Shown here in pieces: positions 6,678 to 7,020 of a DNA stretch of 7,020 nt; the stretch's first letter is position 1, and each line of letters begins with the position of its first letter. The stretch is from positions 1 to 7,020 of the forward strand of contig JAITAH010000302.1 in NCBI GenBank assembly GCA_031284225.1. Direction: 5' to 3'. The notes under the pieces are model-generated. The model did no database searches. It saw nothing but the letters and a program-made list of their open reading frames with translations, and was not told the origin of the DNA. The position numbers and the translations under genes are program-made. Source of the DNA: Dysgonamonadaceae bacterium (GTDB taxonomy: Bacteria; Bacteroidota; Bacteroidia; Bacteroidales; Azobacteroidaceae).

Positions 6678-7020
6678 ATGTCAAATTTGAGATTTAAGGC
6701 AGTAGAAGAAGCTTTTAAGAAAAAAGCAGTAGCCGTATCGGCGCCGGCTCCCCTTACCTCCGATTATTACGGAGAGTCGGTATTCAACAAAAAGCAATGG
6801 GCGAAGTATTTACCGAAAGATACGGTAAAAGCGTTAACCGGTGTTATTGAAAAAGGCGAAACGCTCGATCGCAACTTGGCCGACAGCGTAGCCGCCGGTA
6901 TGAAGACGTGGGCTATCGAAAAAGGCGCTACGCACTACACCCACTGGTTTCAACCGCTGACGGAAGGAACCGCCCAGAAGCATGACTCATTCATCGAGTA
7001 CGAAGGCGCTCCCGGAAGTC
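6678..7020 (+). CDS. glnN: Glutamine synthetase type III, N-terminal part (runs off the window)
   Basis: The enzyme makes glutamine from glutamate, ammonia and ATP in the cytoplasm and is a main route of ammonium assimilation in Bacteroidota. The visible 114 codons begin MSNLRFKAVEEAFKKKAV and continue with TSDYYGESVFN, LPKDTVKAL, LADSVAAGMKTWAIEKGATH and YTHWFQPLTEGTAQKHDSF. These segments, especially the stretch from ATHYTHWFQPLTEG to KHDSF, are characteristic of the GSIII family, whose full length is about 730 residues. The catalytic core residues lie beyond the window and cannot be checked. The start is the first ATG of the frame, after an A-rich leader with no strong Shine-Dalgarno (AGAGAA just upstream). 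The frame is intact to the window end. Confidence 0.96.
   Translation, partial: MSNLRFKAVEEAFKKKAVAVSAPAPLTSDYYGESVFNKKQWAKYLPKDTVKALTGVIEKGETLDRNLADSVAAGMKTWAIEKGATHYTHWFQPLTEGTAQKHDSFIEYEGAPGS

Overview
The window is chromosomal DNA from a member of the Bacteroidota, most likely the order Bacteroidales. Three things point there. The promoters carry the Bacteroides-type -7 box TAnnTTTG, in some cases with an upstream TTTG, and start codons mostly lack a strong Shine-Dalgarno sequence. The last gene is a type III glutamine synthetase with a Bacteroides-like N-terminus. A TPR protein is paired with an outer-membrane barrel of the kind found in this phylum. Genus cannot be fixed from the sequence. 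Coding regions are moderate in GC, and intergenic regions are strongly AT-rich.

Layout: (1) 1-92 is a divergent intergenic region. On the minus strand it holds the first codons of a CYTH-domain protein, and on the plus strand the promoter of mtgA. (2) 93-851 is mtgA, a monofunctional peptidoglycan glycosyltransferase. (3) 906-5488 is a two-gene operon with its own good promoter. It encodes a secreted protein of 928 residues made of TPR repeats, then, with overlapping stop and start codons (ATGATGA), a 599-residue outer-membrane beta-barrel that resembles a TonB-dependent receptor without its plug domain. (4) 5489-5890 is a 402-base non-coding gap. It holds a degenerate 21-base tandem repeat that folds as a terminator-like hairpin, a block of unknown origin that is less AT-rich than its surroundings, and a very AT-rich promoter region with perfect palindromes. 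(5) 5891-6547 is a small secreted beta-barrel protein of the Gcw_chp type. (6) 6678-7020 is the start of glnN, preceded by a promoter whose -7 box lies inside an inverted repeat.

How the genes fit together: the left half is cell-envelope biology (glycan polymerisation, then a TPR/outer-membrane barrel pair of unknown function). The right half is probably nitrogen assimilation (glnN, with an outer-membrane protein just upstream that may serve the same response). I see no mobile element with a transposase, no CRISPR array, no tRNA or rRNA, and no convincing new defence or biosynthetic system. The most interesting parts are the TPR/plugless-barrel pair, the 21-base repeat element, and the candidate operator at glnN.
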